This document shows positions 33,405 through 34,546 of a DNA stretch of 34,546 nt, piece after piece. Origin of the DNA: an uncultured Anaerolineaceae bacterium (GTDB taxonomy: Bacteria; Chloroflexota; Anaerolineae; Promineifilales; Promineifilaceae); contig CALBTC010000224.1 of assembly GCA_937967805.1 (NCBI GenBank), positions 1 through 34,546 of the forward strand. Direction: 5' to 3'. Both the position numbers and the translations under genes were made by a program. The notes beneath the pieces were generated by a model. It was not told the DNA's origin. It searched no databases and saw only the letters and a list, made by a program, of their open reading frames with translations. Every line of letters starts with the position of its first letter. The first letter of the stretch is position 1.

Positions 33405-34546
33405 TCATGGTTTTATTAAATCCCGGTACAGGTCGATGTATTGGTCAGCGACGGCGCTGAGGCTGTAGCGGCACTCAACGGTTTGGCGTGCCCGGCAGCC
33501 CAGCCGCTGGCGCAGGTTCGCGTTGGTCAGCAGGATGGCCAGGTTGTCGGCCAAAGAATCGGGATCATCGACCGTGAAGCGCAGGCCGTTTTGATTGTGG
33601 TCAATCACGTCCACATTGCCGGGAATGGACGATACAACCACCGGCAGGCCACAGCTCATCGCCTCCAGCAAGGCATTGGAAAGACCTTCGGCACGAGAGG
33701 GCAACACAAACAGATCGGCTTCTTGCAAATGGGCCAACACAGCGTCGGTTTGGCCATGAAACTGCACCTGGTCGGTGATGCCCAACTGTTCGGTTAGGGC
33801 CAGGAGTTCCGCTTTGAGCGGGCCGTCGCCCAGCAAATGCAGGCAAACGTCGTGGTGCTTGGCCAACCGGCGCATGGCGTGCAGCAGCGTGTCGATCCCT
33901 TTTTGTGGATGCAGCCGCCCGACAAAGATGAGACGGGCGGGTGTGTGCAGAGCATAGCTGGTTTTGGCGGGGATGGCGTCGGTTTCTACTCCGTTGGGCA
34001 GTTCGATAATGTGGGAATTGGGGATGTGAACGGCCGTTAACTCATCCACCACCTTTTCATTTAGCGCCACAAACCGGTCACATTTCAGTGCCGTGGGCAG
34101 CATGAAGCGGGCCAGCGCCAACTGCCGCTCTTCGCGCATCTTGTTGATGTCGCTGGCGTGGCCGCTGTTGGCCAGCTTGCTGATTACCTTTTTGTTTAGC
34201 AAGCGACCGGCGAGTACGGCCGTAAACGTATGGTAATTCAGGCCGTGCACGTGAATCACGTCATAATTAGCCCGCCGCCGCCACAAATGCCACAGCAGCG
34301 TGAGGATGTACAGGTAACCGCCAAATTTGCGCAGCCCCTTGATGCCCAGGAACTCCCACAAGGTGAAGTTGCGCTGCACCGGAATGCCGTCCAGCACTTC
34401 CTGGGCCGGCGAGCCGCGGAACCACCAGCCGGTGACCAGTTCTACCGCCACCTGCTTTTCCAGCAGCTTGCGCGCCAGTTTGTGCGCCTGTCGCTCGGTG
34501 CCGCCAATCCAGGGATAAAAAAGCCGGACTACCATCATCACCCGCG
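33405..34546 (-). CDS. Glycosyltransferase family 4 (partial at right edge)
   Basis: At least 380 residues of a GT4 enzyme: MVVRLFYPWIGGTERQAHKL at the N-terminus, YDVIHVHGLNYHTF, then RLIFVGRLHPQKGIDTLLHA, LHLLGDGPLK, VQFHGQTD, and PSRAEGLSNALLEAMSCGLP with the EX7E glutamates. The frame is open to the window edge. A GTG at 34541 and ATGs at 34538 and 34535 could start it, but the preceding Arg codon and the usual family opening (basic residues before MMVV) suggest that the true start lies outside the window. It is the most upstream glycan gene visible on this strand. Confidence 0.88.
   Translation of the reverse strand, partial: RVMMVVRLFYPWIGGTERQAHKLARKLLEKQVAVELVTGWWFRGSPAQEVLDGIPVQRNFTLWEFLGIKGLRKFGGYLYILTLLWHLWRRRANYDVIHVHGLNYHTFTAVLAGRLLNKKVISKLANSGHASDINKMREERQLALARFMLPTALKCDRFVALNEKVVDELTAVHIPNSHIIELPNGVETDAIPAKTSYALHTPARLIFVGRLHPQKGIDTLLHAMRRLAKHHDVCLHLLGDGPLKAELLALTEQLGITDQVQFHGQTDAVLAHLQEADLFVLPSRAEGLSNALLEAMSCGLPVVVSSIPGNVDVIDHNQNGLRFTVDDPDSLADNLAILLTNANLRQRLGCRARQTVECRYSLSAVADQYIDLYRDLIKP

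Larger units (their letters stand above)
453..34223. repeat. Dispersed ACGGCCGT palindrome, 44 copies
   Basis: By hand scan the 8-mer starts at 453, 624, 1485, 3300, 3418, 4765, 6245, 7549, 8740, 8860, 9079, 9645, 10510, 10620, 10888, 11113, 12866, 13116, 13686, 15859, 17081, 18970, 19643, 19756, 21400, 22171, 22276, 24115, 24572, 25190, 25591, 27107, 29236, 29764, 30103, 30957, 31359, 31503, 31608, 31866, 32266, 33054, 34030 and 34216. Nearly all are in coding sequence, read mostly as T-A-V, N-G-R or D-G-R. With about 55 percent G+C, roughly one copy is expected by chance. A outside the left end and T outside the right end are favoured. Near copies with G or T before CGGCCGT are also common. 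Confidence 0.85.

Overview
The window looks like a piece of a Chloroflexota chromosome, probably Anaerolineae-like. That assignment is inferred from the gene content: secreted S8 proteases, a large TPR-CHAT protein, a secreted WD40 protein and a C-terminal YLPLIFK tail on a secreted beta-helix protein. There is no rRNA, tRNA, CRISPR array, transposase or phage gene. One 8-base palindrome, ACGGCCGT, occurs 44 times by my hand count, where about one is expected, so the genome appears to carry a highly iterated palindrome like HIP1 of cyanobacteria.

Left part (1-5.0 kb, minus strand): two secreted enzymes, a lamin-tail/OB-fold/endonuclease-exonuclease-phosphatase nuclease and an I9-S8 subtilisin-like protease. 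A 493-base intergenic region separates them from a plus-strand iron-siderophore uptake operon (5.5-10.6 kb): two FecCD-type permeases, an ATPase, an FhuF-like [2Fe-2S] reductase and a lipoprotein binding protein. The binding-protein gene is preceded by a strongly structured leader.

Middle part (10.7-16.5 kb, minus strand): a sigma-70/ECF-type sigma factor, a cytosolic 212-residue protein with an anti-sigma-like N-terminus, a 962-residue TPR-CHAT (caspase-like) protein and a second S8 protease. A two-block sequence in front of the 212-residue gene recurs in front of the first S8 protease gene. It is a candidate promoter for the sigma factor and would tie a protease to this module. The arrangement recalls the TPR-CHAT/sigma logic of type III-E CRISPR (Craspase), but no CRISPR genes are present. 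A DNA-3-methyladenine glycosylase I gene lies on the other strand at 16.7-17.3 kb.

Right part (17.3 kb to the end, minus strand): an exopolysaccharide locus. It has one FemAB-like GNAT protein, two tandem FemXAB paralogues, two PAPS-type sulfotransferases, four glycosyltransferases (the last cut by the window edge), an AlgD-like nucleotide-sugar dehydrogenase, a secreted parallel beta-helix protein, a secreted WD40 protein and a pyruvate kinase-ATP sulfurylase fusion. Together they suggest an acidic, sulfated and possibly aminoacylated extracellular glycan, with the fusion supplying activated sulfate. Gaps in this part hold repeat families: a CGCAGAG/AATCTGCG family (four sites), a near-perfect 33-base palindrome that encodes the end of a sulfotransferase and has a diverged sister at 97-128, and several long inverted repeats.
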